In this document: positions 1 to 4,999 of the stretch, in pieces
Numbering within the stretch: the first letter of the stretch is position 1
Layout: every line of letters starts with the position of its first letter
From: an uncultured Bacilli bacterium
GTDB lineage: Bacteria; Bacillota_I; Bacilli_A; RF39; UBA660
Length of the DNA: 6,915 bases
NCBI GenBank assembly: GCA_934101745.1
Contig: CAKOSD010000059.1
Coordinates: 1-6,915 of the forward strand
Direction of reading: 5' to 3'
Notes under the pieces: generated by a model
Database searches by the model: none
Told to the model about the DNA's origin: nothing
The model's input: only the letters and a program-made list of their open reading frames with translations
Program-made: the position numbers and the translations under genes

Positions 1-63
1 TTTATATATCTTATATTATCAATAATTGGATGTTTTATAGGTAATAAAATAAAAAATAGTTAG
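1..63 (+). CDS. Possible 3' end of a membrane protein gene (partial at left edge)
   Basis: Reading from base 1 gives 20 open codons ending in TAG at 61-63. The peptide is a hydrophobic stretch beginning FIYLILSIIGCFIG followed by a short Lys/Asn tail, which is how a protein with a last transmembrane helix and cytoplasmic tail often ends. The other two + frames stop early and read poorly. The piece is too short to name, and in AT-rich DNA a 20-codon hydrophobic run can arise by chance. If real, the gene converges on the HD-domain gene that ends at 406. Confidence 0.35.
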   Translation, partial: FIYLILSIIGCFIGNKIKNS

Positions 64-110
64 TCAAATTACAATTTGCGCGAATGATTCATCAAATTAA
101 ACAAAAACTA

Positions 111-139
111 TTTATCAAAATCTAAAAATATGGTATTAT
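111..139 (+). promoter_or_regulatory. Putative promoter of small RNA element 1
   Basis: An extended -10 box, TG-G-TATTAT, lies at 131-139. A weak -35 candidate TTTATC at 111-116 sits 17 bp upstream. Transcription would start near 146, about 30 nt before the structured part of the element. AT-rich DNA gives many chance -10 matches; the TG extension and the terminator downstream raise the likelihood. Confidence 0.4.
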
Positions 140-146
140 TATCTTA

Positions 147-252
147 GTAATTAGTTGTTTATCAACTTTTACTTTAGGAGTTTCAGATAACCTTTGTTAT
201 CGCTCCATTTGAAATCAACTTACGGACTTAAAAGTTCGTGAGTTTTTATTTT
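147..252 (+). ncRNA. Putative structured small RNA, element 1 (paralogue of element 2)
   Basis: I infer a transcript of about 105 nt from the promoter-like box to the terminator. Visible pairings are AGTTG/CAACT (153-157 with 163-167), the perfect hairpin GATAAC-CTTT-GTTATC (186-201) and an enclosing GGAG/CTCC helix (177-180 with 203-206). TTTCA (181-185) could also pair with TGAAA (210-214), which would cross the GGAG/CTCC helix. The terminator closes the unit. Blocks AACCT (189-193), GCTCCATT (202-209) and TCAACTTAC (215-223) recur in the same order in the element at 1678-1763. No open reading frame of note lies inside. I recognise no known RNA family. Alternatives are a long structured 3' UTR of the gene ending at 63, or the remnant of an IS200/IS605-type right end, which also carries a hairpin here. 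Confidence 0.5.
217..252 (+). terminator. Rho-independent terminator of element 1
   Basis: A 12-bp stem pairs 217-228 with 233-244, including two G-U pairs, around a TAAA loop. It is followed by a T-rich tract at 245-252. Read on the minus strand the stem has no U-run after it, so it works only for + strand transcripts. Confidence 0.75.
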
Positions 253-405
253 ATATAAATACTATAAAAAAAGAGAAAAAAATATCAAAATAATTTCATC
301 CTCTTTTTATATATTTTTAAATTTGGGATTAAAATTTGTGTCTAGCCAGCACTGAATTTGTACTTTCACACAAATTCTACTATAGAAAATTTCATCCTCA
401 TATTA
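253..405. other. Non-coding gap with two long-loop inverted repeats and a 12-bp direct repeat
   Basis: This gap lies between element 1 and the convergent HD-gene end, and I see no gene in it. It holds the inverted repeat AAAAAGAG/CTCTTTTT (268-275 and 301-308, 25-nt loop), with T-rich sequence outside both arms, so it may act as a weak terminator in either direction. A second perfect 9-bp inverted repeat, AATTTGTGT/ACACAAATT (333-341 and 368-376, 26-nt loop), is followed on the minus strand by TTTTAAT and may end the HD transcript. The 12-mer AATTTCATCCTC occurs at 292-303 and 388-399, exactly 96 bp apart. Confidence 0.5.
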
Positions 406-1434
406 TTAAAAATTAAAATTTAAATATACATAATTATCCATATTGTAAGATAAATTGTTTTTTATCATTTTGTTAGCAAGTTTGCAACATTTTGAAATTC
501 TTTTGCCATTAAATAATGGATCAATATATCTAATCTTTGCCCCGTGATGTACATAATAGATATTTTTTGGCTTTTCTTTTGATATTTTTACTTTCTTAGC
601 ATTTTTCCAGATATTGAATATGTCATTATATTTAGAAGATTCTATAATATTTATTACTTCACTTTCCTTTAATTCATATAAATCTTTTCTAGATATTTTG
701 TTTTCATCGCTTAATCTTTTTAAAATATCAGCAATTAATTGCATAGAATATCTAGTTCTATCCTCACGATATATAACAGATAATCTACTTGTAACCTTAA
801 CAAAGTTTCTAGCATTTTTTTTAGTTTTAAATCCTAATTCTATTTCTTTTTCTTCATTAGTTTGTATCTCAATATCATCATATATTTCTTTAATACTTGC
901 TAGATCCAATAGTCTATATGTAAACAGAGCATTTGATAATGAATATTCCAATCTATCAGCAGATAATTTAGGTGTGTCATTATCAGCAATAGGATATAAA
1001 TGGTAATTATCAATTTCTGATATTTCAATATTATCCCTTTTTAATAATTTCATTATTTCTTTAGAATTTTTTATAATTTCTGTTGTTAAATCTTCTGTTG
1101 ATTCTTGAGTCATATAATCTCCATTAAGAAAATCTACACAATGCTTAAATGCAGGTGTTGCTATATCGTGAAATAATCCAGACAAAGTTTGCTTTTTATC
1201 ATGTGTAAAATGCCAAACAATTAAAGCAACTGCAACAGAATGATCTAAACTTGAAAAGAAAAAATCACTTTCAAACAAGTTTGAATATATAGTACCACAA
1301 GTAATACTAATATATTGTTGTGATAACAATTCCTTTGTATTTATATATTCGTTTAACCATTCTGGAAAATTTGATTCTAATACTTTAAAATATTTTTTTA
1401 TTTCTGTATTTAAATTATCATAATATTTTTTCAT
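406..1434 (-). CDS. HD-domain metal-dependent phosphohydrolase
   Basis: The 342-residue protein is cytoplasmic, with no signal peptide or membrane helix. It carries the HD-superfamily metal-binding pattern: His65 (in DHSVAVAL), His89-Asp90 (in GLFHDIATP), His98, and Asp160 (in LSADRLEY). HD proteins are phosphohydrolases acting on nucleotides or other phosphoesters; the substrate here cannot be read from the sequence, though a dNTPase-like or nucleotide-phosphate role is plausible. Residues 180-342 are mostly helical and end in a basic region (near KISKEKPKN and NGKRISKCCK) that could contact nucleic acid. The start at 1434 is supported by TAAGGA at 1444-1449, 9 nt upstream. The gene lies between two + strand small-RNA-like elements and is transcribed against both. 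I am sure of the HD domain, not of the reaction. Confidence 0.85.
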   Translation of the reverse strand: MKKYYDNLNTEIKKYFKVLESNFPEWLNEYINTKELLSQQYISITCGTIYSNLFESDFFFSSLDHSVAVALIVWHFTHDKKQTLSGLFHDIATPAFKHCVDFLNGDYMTQESTEDLTTEIIKNSKEIMKLLKRDNIEISEIDNYHLYPIADNDTPKLSADRLEYSLSNALFTYRLLDLASIKEIYDDIEIQTNEEKEIELGFKTKKNARNFVKVTSRLSVIYREDRTRYSMQLIADILKRLSDENKISRKDLYELKESEVINIIESSKYNDIFNIWKNAKKVKISKEKPKNIYYVHHGAKIRYIDPLFNGKRISKCCKLANKMIKNNLSYNMDNYVYLNFNF

Positions 1435-1490
1435 TTTTTCACGTCCTTACATTGTAAACAGGCTTTACACAATCTTTTGTAATTTAGCAT
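1431..1490 (-). CDS. Possible 19-aa micro-ORF coupled to the HD gene
   Basis: An ATG at 1488-1490 opens a 19-codon frame that starts MLNYKRLCK and has a CxxCxxC-like cluster (CKACLQC). It ends in TGA overlapping the HD start as ATGA, a classic coupling arrangement. Its own ribosome site is poor, and the HD gene has a good site inside this ORF. It directly follows, in the same frame, the TGA of the 27-aa ORF at 1491-1574. It could be a leader peptide, a gene remnant or chance. Confidence 0.2.
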   Translation of the reverse strand: MLNYKRLCKACLQCKDVKK

Positions 1491-1574
1491 TCAATCCAAG
1501 TTGATTTTTTCCTTATATTTTTTTCTAGCTAATTTTTCTTTTTCATTTAATAAATACAAATTTACCACCGCCAT
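1491..1574 (-). CDS. Possible 27-aa leader ORF upstream of the HD gene
   Basis: An ATG at 1572-1574 opens a 27-codon frame, very Lys/Glu-rich (NEKEKLARKKYKEK), ending in TGA at 1491-1493. The next codon is the ATG of the 19-aa frame at 1431-1490. Only a weak AGAG lies upstream as a ribosome site. It falls within the predicted leader of the HD mRNA. The charged composition looks protein-like, but A-rich DNA gives Lys-rich frames easily. Confidence 0.2.
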   Translation of the reverse strand: MAVVNLYLLNEKEKLARKKYKEKINLD

Positions 1575-1605
1575 AATTTCGACTCTAGAAATTTAAATTA
1601 TAATT

Positions 1606-1634
1606 ATTATACTATAAATTAACAAAATTCTCCA
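1606..1634 (-). promoter_or_regulatory. Putative promoter of the HD gene
   Basis: On the minus strand a perfect TATAAT lies at 1606-1611. A four-of-six -35 match, TGGAGA, lies 17 bp upstream at 1629-1634. It would give an unusually long leader of about 165 nt before the start at 1434, unlike the short leaders elsewhere in the window. The region is very AT-rich, so a chance match is possible. Confidence 0.35.
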
Positions 1635-1642
1635 TATTTCCG

Positions 1643-1671
1643 TAGTATTTAAATAATAAATTATATATAAT
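1643..1671 (+). promoter_or_regulatory. Putative promoter of small RNA element 2
   Basis: A perfect TATAAT at 1666-1671 would start transcription near 1678, just before the conserved part of element 2. The -35 region (TAGTAT at 1643-1648, 17-bp spacing) is a poor match. It sits back to back with the putative HD promoter at 1606-1634, so the two units would diverge from here. Confidence 0.35.
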
Positions 1672-1677
1672 AATTTT

Positions 1678-1763
1678 AGAAATGAAACATAGTTCGTAAC
1701 CTGTTGCTCACCTGCTCCATTAGGTAATTCAACTTACAAGTTTGATGCTTGTAAGTTTTTTTT
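1678..1763 (+). ncRNA. Putative structured small RNA, element 2 (paralogue of element 1)
   Basis: I infer a transcript of about 85 nt. It repeats the block order of the element at 147-252: AACCT (1698-1702), GCTCCATT (1714-1721), TCAACTTAC (1729-1737), then a terminator whose right arm runs GTAAGTTTTT. GCTCCATT is exactly the 8-nt loop of a small hairpin ACCT/AGGT (1710-1713 with 1722-1725). Upstream, AACA/TGTT (1684-region with 1703-region) and GTT/AAC may form a short first hairpin. Block spacing differs by 2-3 nt from element 1, so these are diverged relatives, not a recent duplication. It lies between the divergent HD gene and the convergent HAD gene. No known RNA family is recognised. 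Confidence 0.55.
1731..1763 (+). terminator. Rho-independent terminator of element 2
   Basis: A perfect 10-bp stem AACTTACAAG/CTTGTAAGTT (1731-1740 with 1748-1757) encloses a TTTGATG loop and is followed by six more T residues. On the minus strand the stem is followed by GAATTA and not by a U-run, so it does not serve the HAD gene that ends at 1769. A strong + terminator with no + strand gene upstream is the main reason to infer a small RNA here. Confidence 0.85.
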
Positions 1764-1768
1764 ATCAT

Positions 1769-2428
1769 TTATAAAATACTACTTAAATTATTTATTATTT
1801 TAAACTTGGAGTTCTTAAAACTACCTTCTCTATCCATTAGTCTAACTTCAAAGCCTTTACTACTAGCTACTTCCAGTAAAGTTTCATTATCATCTATAAA
1901 TATCGCTTCATTCTTTTTAATATTAAAATCTCTTATCGGATTATCAAAAAAATCACCGTCTTTTTTCAACTGACCATATACTGATGAAACATAAATTTTA
2001 GAAAATAAATCAGAAATTCCATATTCTTTTAAAGAAATAAAAACATCAGGCCAGTTATCAGTAAGCAATAACAATTTATACTTTGAGGCTAATCTTTCTA
2101 ATTCTTCTTTTATATTATCATAAGGTAAGTATTTATCATTTTCATAAGTTCCATTATAAGCAATTTTCTTTACAGTATCATTAGTATATTCAGTATAACC
2201 ACATTCTAATAAAACCTTACTATAAAATTCTATAAACATATTATATTCTTCTTCAAGACTAGTAATTTGTTTATCTAGTATTTGTTTGTTATTACTTATA
2301 GCATTTTCTAAAATCTCTTCATTTATTTTTTTAATATCAATTAATTCTAGAAATTTTGGTGTTATATGCCAATTTCCAGTTAATGGATAAGCCAACACCA
2401 TTCCAAAATCTAATACAATATATTTCAT
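1769..2428 (-). CDS. HAD-superfamily hydrolase (subfamily IA-like)
   Basis: The 219-residue cytoplasmic protein has the four HAD motifs: motif I around Asp7 (VLDFGMVL), motif II Thr123 (LLLTDNWP), motif III Lys155/156 (GQLKKDGDF), and motif IV Asp179-Asp180 (AIFIDDNE). A helical cap lies between motifs I and II (about residues 15-105). HAD-IA enzymes are mostly small-molecule phosphatases; the substrate is not readable here. Motif I is DxG, lacking the usual second Asp, a variant seen in YihX-like members. I chose the ATG at 2426-2428, 12 nt after GGAG (2441-2444). An ATG four codons earlier (2438-2440) abuts that GGAG and could not use it. The gene begins 79 bp after the JAMM frame ends, with no terminator between, so the two are probably co-transcribed. 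Confidence 0.85.
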   Translation of the reverse strand: MKYIVLDFGMVLAYPLTGNWHITPKFLELIDIKKINEEILENAISNNKQILDKQITSLEEEYNMFIEFYSKVLLECGYTEYTNDTVKKIAYNGTYENDKYLPYDNIKEELERLASKYKLLLLTDNWPDVFISLKEYGISDLFSKIYVSSVYGQLKKDGDFFDNPIRDFNIKKNEAIFIDDNETLLEVASSKGFEVRLMDREGSFKNSKFKIINNLSSIL

Positions 2429-2507
2429 TAAAACACTCATCTCCTAAACAATTACCTTTATAATAATCTAATCCAAAATTACCTATACTTACTGTTCTCA
2501 TTATATT

Positions 2508-2786
2508 TCAACCATTTATAATTTTCCCTTTGTTTACATCACAAGTAAGAGTTGGTACTTCTAAACTCAAGTTTTCATCACTAAAAAACAAAGAATTATT
2601 TACATCAATATAGCCAACATTTTTATCAACTATAGGTAACATTGTAATCGGATTTTTACCTAAATCACTAACCATTTCAGAGCCTCTCCATTCTCTATAA
2701 TTTTGCACAAATCTGTCTCTTCTTGAAATCTCAGTAACACCAGTTTTAGGTGATACATTATTTTTAGGATAGGTTCCTATTTGCAT
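2508..2786 (-). CDS. C-terminal fragment of the broken JAMM gene (92-aa ORF)
   Basis: The ATG at 2784-2786 is in frame with the 163-aa upstream piece. AAAGGTGG (2794-2801) lies 7 nt before it, close to a good ribosome site, so this part might be made separately by re-initiation. The fragment is polar and has no membrane helix or recognised motif. Residues such as RRDRFVQNYREW suggest a charged helix, followed by a probable strand-rich tail. I do not recognise a domain. It is more likely the tail of the 290-codon gene than an independent protein. Confidence 0.35.
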   Translation of the reverse strand: MQIGTYPKNNVSPKTGVTEISRRDRFVQNYREWRGSEMVSDLGKNPITMLPIVDKNVGYIDVNNSLFFSDENLSLEVPTLTCDVNKGKIING

Positions 2787-2888
2787 AATACTACCACCTT
2801 TGCAATAATATAAATTTGGTATTAAATAAAAATTAGCACATCCCCTATTTCCTACTATTTTAGGATACTCAGCAATAACAGCACTTAT

Positions 2889-3380
2889 TTAAAAAGTTTC
2901 ATTTTTTAATTCCTGATGAGGAGCTGCCAATAATCCTAAAACATTGCATTTTAATCGATGTTTCATCGTTGCATAAACGCCAAAATCCTGGTCAGAGTAT
3001 GCTGAATAAATACCATTAAGATTATGAGTGTGAAAATGCATAACACAAGCATTAATACCTGATGCATCATATTTTTCTAACTCATTTATTAACTCAGTAA
3101 TATTATCATCAGAAGGCTCTACCGCTCCATCTACATAATTACCATCAACAGTGTTAAATCTTGAAGAATAAAAATCAAAATAAAAACAAAGTTCTCCTTT
3201 TTCGGATGTAGATTTTCTACCAACAATATAGCAACCATTTTCTGCTTCTGTAAATTTAGTTTCCTGGATCAACTCTTTTAAATAATTATACACATTTTCA
3301 CTAAATATAATTTTAGCACTACTACCTAGTGAAGGTATATCAATAAATTGGTCATAACTTACCGTATTTAATTTGTCCAT
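2889..3380 (-). CDS. JAMM/JAB1/MPN-domain metalloprotease-like protein (N-terminal 163 aa)
   Basis: The protein has a JAMM zinc-peptidase signature. Glu47 lies in ENGCYIVGR, followed by H-x-H (His117, His119 in MHFHTHN), then Ser129 and Asp132 in SDQD. The His-to-Ser gap is 9 residues where 7 is usual in this family. JAMM enzymes remove ubiquitin-like or peptide tags, or cleave small amide conjugates; some relatives are not proteases. No E1, E2 or ubiquitin-like partner is in the window, so the substrate is unknown. There is no signal peptide. The start at 3380 is fixed by AGAGGAG (3387-3393), 6 nt from the ATG. The stop at 2889 cuts a longer frame, so this is probably an incomplete copy. Confidence 0.7.
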   Translation of the reverse strand: MDKLNTVSYDQFIDIPSLGSSAKIIFSENVYNYLKELIQETKFTEAENGCYIVGRKSTSEKGELCFYFDFYSSRFNTVDGNYVDGAVEPSDDNITELINELEKYDASGINACVMHFHTHNLNGIYSAYSDQDFGVYATMKHRLKCNVLGLLAAPHQELKNETF

Positions 3381-3400
3381 ATTACACTCCTCTTTTTTTA

Positions 3401-3409
3401 ATTATAACA
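3401..3409 (-). promoter_or_regulatory. Extended -10 promoter of the JAMM gene
   Basis: The minus strand reads TGTTATAAT, a perfect extended -10 (TG-N-TATAAT). No convincing -35 is seen, which an extended -10 can tolerate. The start would be near 3394, giving a leader of about 14 nt that is almost entirely the AGAGGAG ribosome site. Confidence 0.6.
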
Positions 3410-3410
3410 T

Positions 3411-3446
3411 GAAAAAAGAATAAAAATATTAACAACTTTTATTCTT
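3411..3446 (-). terminator. AT-only hairpin terminator overlapping the XRE gene stop
   Basis: A perfect 10-bp inverted repeat AAGAATAAAA/TTTTATTCTT (3416-3425 with 3437-3446) encloses an 11-nt loop and is followed on the minus strand by more T residues. The upstream arm contains the last two codons and the TAA (3439-3441) of the XRE-membrane gene. Only two G-C pairs are present, so it may be leaky. Confidence 0.5.
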
Positions 3447-4815
3447 CCATATTTTTTCTTATTATATCTAAATTTTCTTTCTTACCATAAACAGTTATAT
3501 CTTTTATAATATGAATATTATCACCAAAGTTATACATTTCCTTATTATTAAGACTATCTATTAATTCTTTTATAATCATATGCTTATCTTCACAAGATGG
3601 CTTTAAATATAAATTGCCATTGGAACGTACTCTATTTTCTATCTTACAGGCCTTATTTATTTTATATTCTATTCTTATATTATCAATATCAAGTTCTTGG
3701 TAACTAATACTATCTTTATCATATGTTCTAAAATATAAATTATCTTGCATTAATATTTCTATACTTTCTTGTTTTAAATTATTACTTAAAGAAGCATCAC
3801 TAAAGCCAACTAAACTAACCAAAACAAAACCTAATCCTAATCCCAAAAGAATAACACTGCCAATAAAAACATTAATCATTATTTTAAAATTACTCTTTCT
3901 ATTAAAAATAAAATTAAGTAATAATAAAACACCTAAAACGTTAATAATTCCTAAGGCTAAGCCAGATAAAAATATCCCCGTAAAGAATAAGCCTGATTTT
4001 GCTATTAAAAGCGAACATATTAAGCCAATAACTATACTTACTAAAGTTAAACTTAAAAACGAAACTATTCCTAAACCTATTAATTTTATAATGCCAACAA
4101 CAATATTAGTAAGTAAATCAAAAAAATTATCATCACTACTATTCTTATTTTCTATGACTATTTTATTTGGTCTAGTTGTATTTTGTTTAAAATTAATATC
4201 CCTACTATCTTTAACTTCTAAATTAACCCTACTCCCCAAAGCATTTTCATTATTTGTAAAAGACACATAAGTATTATAATATCTTACTTTATATAACTTA
4301 AATATAATAATGATATTAAATATTAAACCTAAAATAAGATACAAACTACTAAAAACATTATAAATAATAATATAAATATCATGAGGTATCTTTCTTAAAA
4401 TTTGTTGGATAATAAAGCCCCCTATATAAGCCCCACAATTCCAAATAATAAGCATTATAATAACTATTATTATTTGTTCTAAAATAAACTTTATTTTCAT
4501 TTTTAAAGTCATTTGCCAAAACAATTCAAAGCTATTAATAATGAAATTAAATATTTCATCACAACTTGATTTTATTTTACTTTTAACAGCCATACTTTCT
4601 TTTACTTCTTTTATATCCCCATGTAATAAATCATCAATGTTTAAATCGAATTTTTTACATAACAAGACTATTTTATCCATTTCTGGATAACTAATCTTTG
4701 ATTCCCATTTACTTATGGCCTGCCTAGATACTCCTAAGATAGCGGCTAAATCTTCTTGACTCAAATTATTTTCTTTTCTTATCTTTTTTAAATTTTCTGC
4801 TAGATTACTATTCAT
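3439..4815 (-). CDS. XRE-family HTH regulator fused to a membrane domain
   Basis: Residues 4-62 form a typical XRE/HTH_3 DNA-binding domain (LSQEDLAAILGVSRQAISKWE). A linker follows, then about six hydrophobic segments at roughly 110-135, 146-173, 235-270, 275-303 and 313-337; the third is long enough for two helices. A 120-residue C-terminal part, poor in hydrophobic stretches, probably lies outside the cell. The plan suggests a one-component regulator that binds DNA from the membrane in response to an envelope signal; the signal and targets are unknown. AAAGGAG (4823-4829), 7 nt upstream, fixes the ATG at 4815. A terminator separates it from the YcxB-like gene upstream. Phased GTTG repeats ahead of it may be its own operator. 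Confidence 0.85.
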   Translation of the reverse strand: MNSNLAENLKKIRKENNLSQEDLAAILGVSRQAISKWESKISYPEMDKIVLLCKKFDLNIDDLLHGDIKEVKESMAVKSKIKSSCDEIFNFIINSFELFWQMTLKMKIKFILEQIIIVIIMLIIWNCGAYIGGFIIQQILRKIPHDIYIIIYNVFSSLYLILGLIFNIIIIFKLYKVRYYNTYVSFTNNENALGSRVNLEVKDSRDINFKQNTTRPNKIVIENKNSSDDNFFDLLTNIVVGIIKLIGLGIVSFLSLTLVSIVIGLICSLLIAKSGLFFTGIFLSGLALGIINVLGVLLLLNFIFNRKSNFKIMINVFIGSVILLGLGLGFVLVSLVGFSDASLSNNLKQESIEILMQDNLYFRTYDKDSISYQELDIDNIRIEYKINKACKIENRVRSNGNLYLKPSCEDKHMIIKELIDSLNNKEMYNFGDNIHIIKDITVYGKKENLDIIRKNMEE

Positions 4816-4839
4816 CTAAATTCTCCTTTTCTCAAGTTA

Positions 4840-4845
4840 ATCATA
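4840..4845 (-). promoter_or_regulatory. Possible -10 box of the XRE-membrane gene
   Basis: TATGAT on the minus strand lies where transcription would begin about 17 nt before the start codon, matching the short leaders of the neighbouring genes. There is no TG extension and no good -35. The GTTG repeats at 4859-4904 would lie at and upstream of the -35 region. Confidence 0.3.
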
Positions 4846-4858
4846 TCTATTTTCACTG

Positions 4859-4904
4859 GTTGCCCACCACCACTTTTTGGTTGTTTTATGACAACTTTGA
4901 GTTG
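4859..4904. promoter_or_regulatory. Candidate operator: GTTG repeats at 21-bp steps plus palindromes
   Basis: GTTG occurs at 4859-4862, 4880-4883 and 4901-4904, each exactly 21 bp apart, about two helical turns. Two short palindromes overlap the right half: GTTGT-N6-ACAAC (4880-4895) and CAACT-TTG-AGTTG (4892-4904). The site lies directly upstream of an HTH-encoding gene in otherwise AT-rich DNA, so autoregulation is a reasonable inference. The units are short and could be coincidence. Confidence 0.35.
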
Positions 4905-4950
4905 CATTTTAATTAAATTTCTAAAATTCTAAGTATTTTCTATCAGTTAT

Positions 4951-4996
4951 AAAGAAAAAAAGTTCTTTTTTAGGTATTTAAATCTTTAAGAACTTT
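4951..4996 (-). terminator. Rho-independent terminator of the YcxB-like gene
   Basis: A perfect 9-bp stem AAAGTTCTT/AAGAACTTT (4959-4967 with 4988-4996) encloses a 20-nt loop. It begins just after the stop codon at 5000-5002 and is followed on the minus strand by TTTTCTTT. It separates this gene from the XRE-membrane gene. Confidence 0.75.
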
Positions 4997-4999
4997 CCT

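Larger units (their letters stand above)
2508..3380 (-). pseudogene. JAMM metalloprotease-like gene interrupted by one in-frame TAA
   Basis: The frame opening at 3380 stops at TAA 2889-2891 after 163 codons. The same frame then runs open for another 126 codons to TGA at 2508-2510. The 34 codons just after the stop read as ordinary protein (beginning ISAVIAEYPKIVG and including ANFYLIPNLYYC). They supply hydrophobic strands expected near the end of a JAB/MPN fold. The simplest reading is one 290-codon gene with a nonsense change, for example AAA, GAA, CAA or TTA to TAA. A sequencing error, stop-codon readthrough or two separately translated halves are alternatives. The missing part follows the metal-binding motif, so a truncated product may fold badly. 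Confidence 0.7.

Noticed and set aside
614..1006. A 130-codon + strand open frame inside the HD gene
   Set aside because: It is a hydrophobic/Ser-rich antisense shadow of a gene with clear HD motifs and a ribosome site.
1680..1725. A tRNA on the minus strand across element 2 (GGTT-CGAAC-like stretch)
   Set aside because: The T-loop-like piece has an extra base, and no acceptor, D or anticodon stems can be formed around it.
1684..1757. Elements as integron attC sites bounding a gene cassette
   Set aside because: ATTCAAC matches one core half-site in element 2, but element 1 does not match and no paired GTTRRRY core is correctly placed.
150..1763. Elements 1 and 2 as tracrRNA of a CRISPR-Cas9 system
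   Set aside because: TCAACTT before a terminator resembles some tracrRNAs, but there is no repeat array, no anti-repeat partner and no cas gene in the window.
2450..2484. Direct repeat AATTACCT, 27 bp apart, before the HAD gene
   Set aside because: It is eight bases long in AT-rich DNA, with no symmetry and no clear promoter relation; chance is likely.
2338..2501. A 54-codon minus frame starting 3 codons after the JAMM TGA and running into the HAD gene
   Set aside because: It overlaps the HAD N-terminus by about 90 nt in another frame, has no good ribosome site and shows no recognisable motif.
1431..2510. UGA read as tryptophan (Mycoplasma-type code), which would extend the JAMM tail and join the micro-ORFs
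   Set aside because: The Trp codons I checked in the long genes are TGG, and no long gene contains an in-frame TGA.
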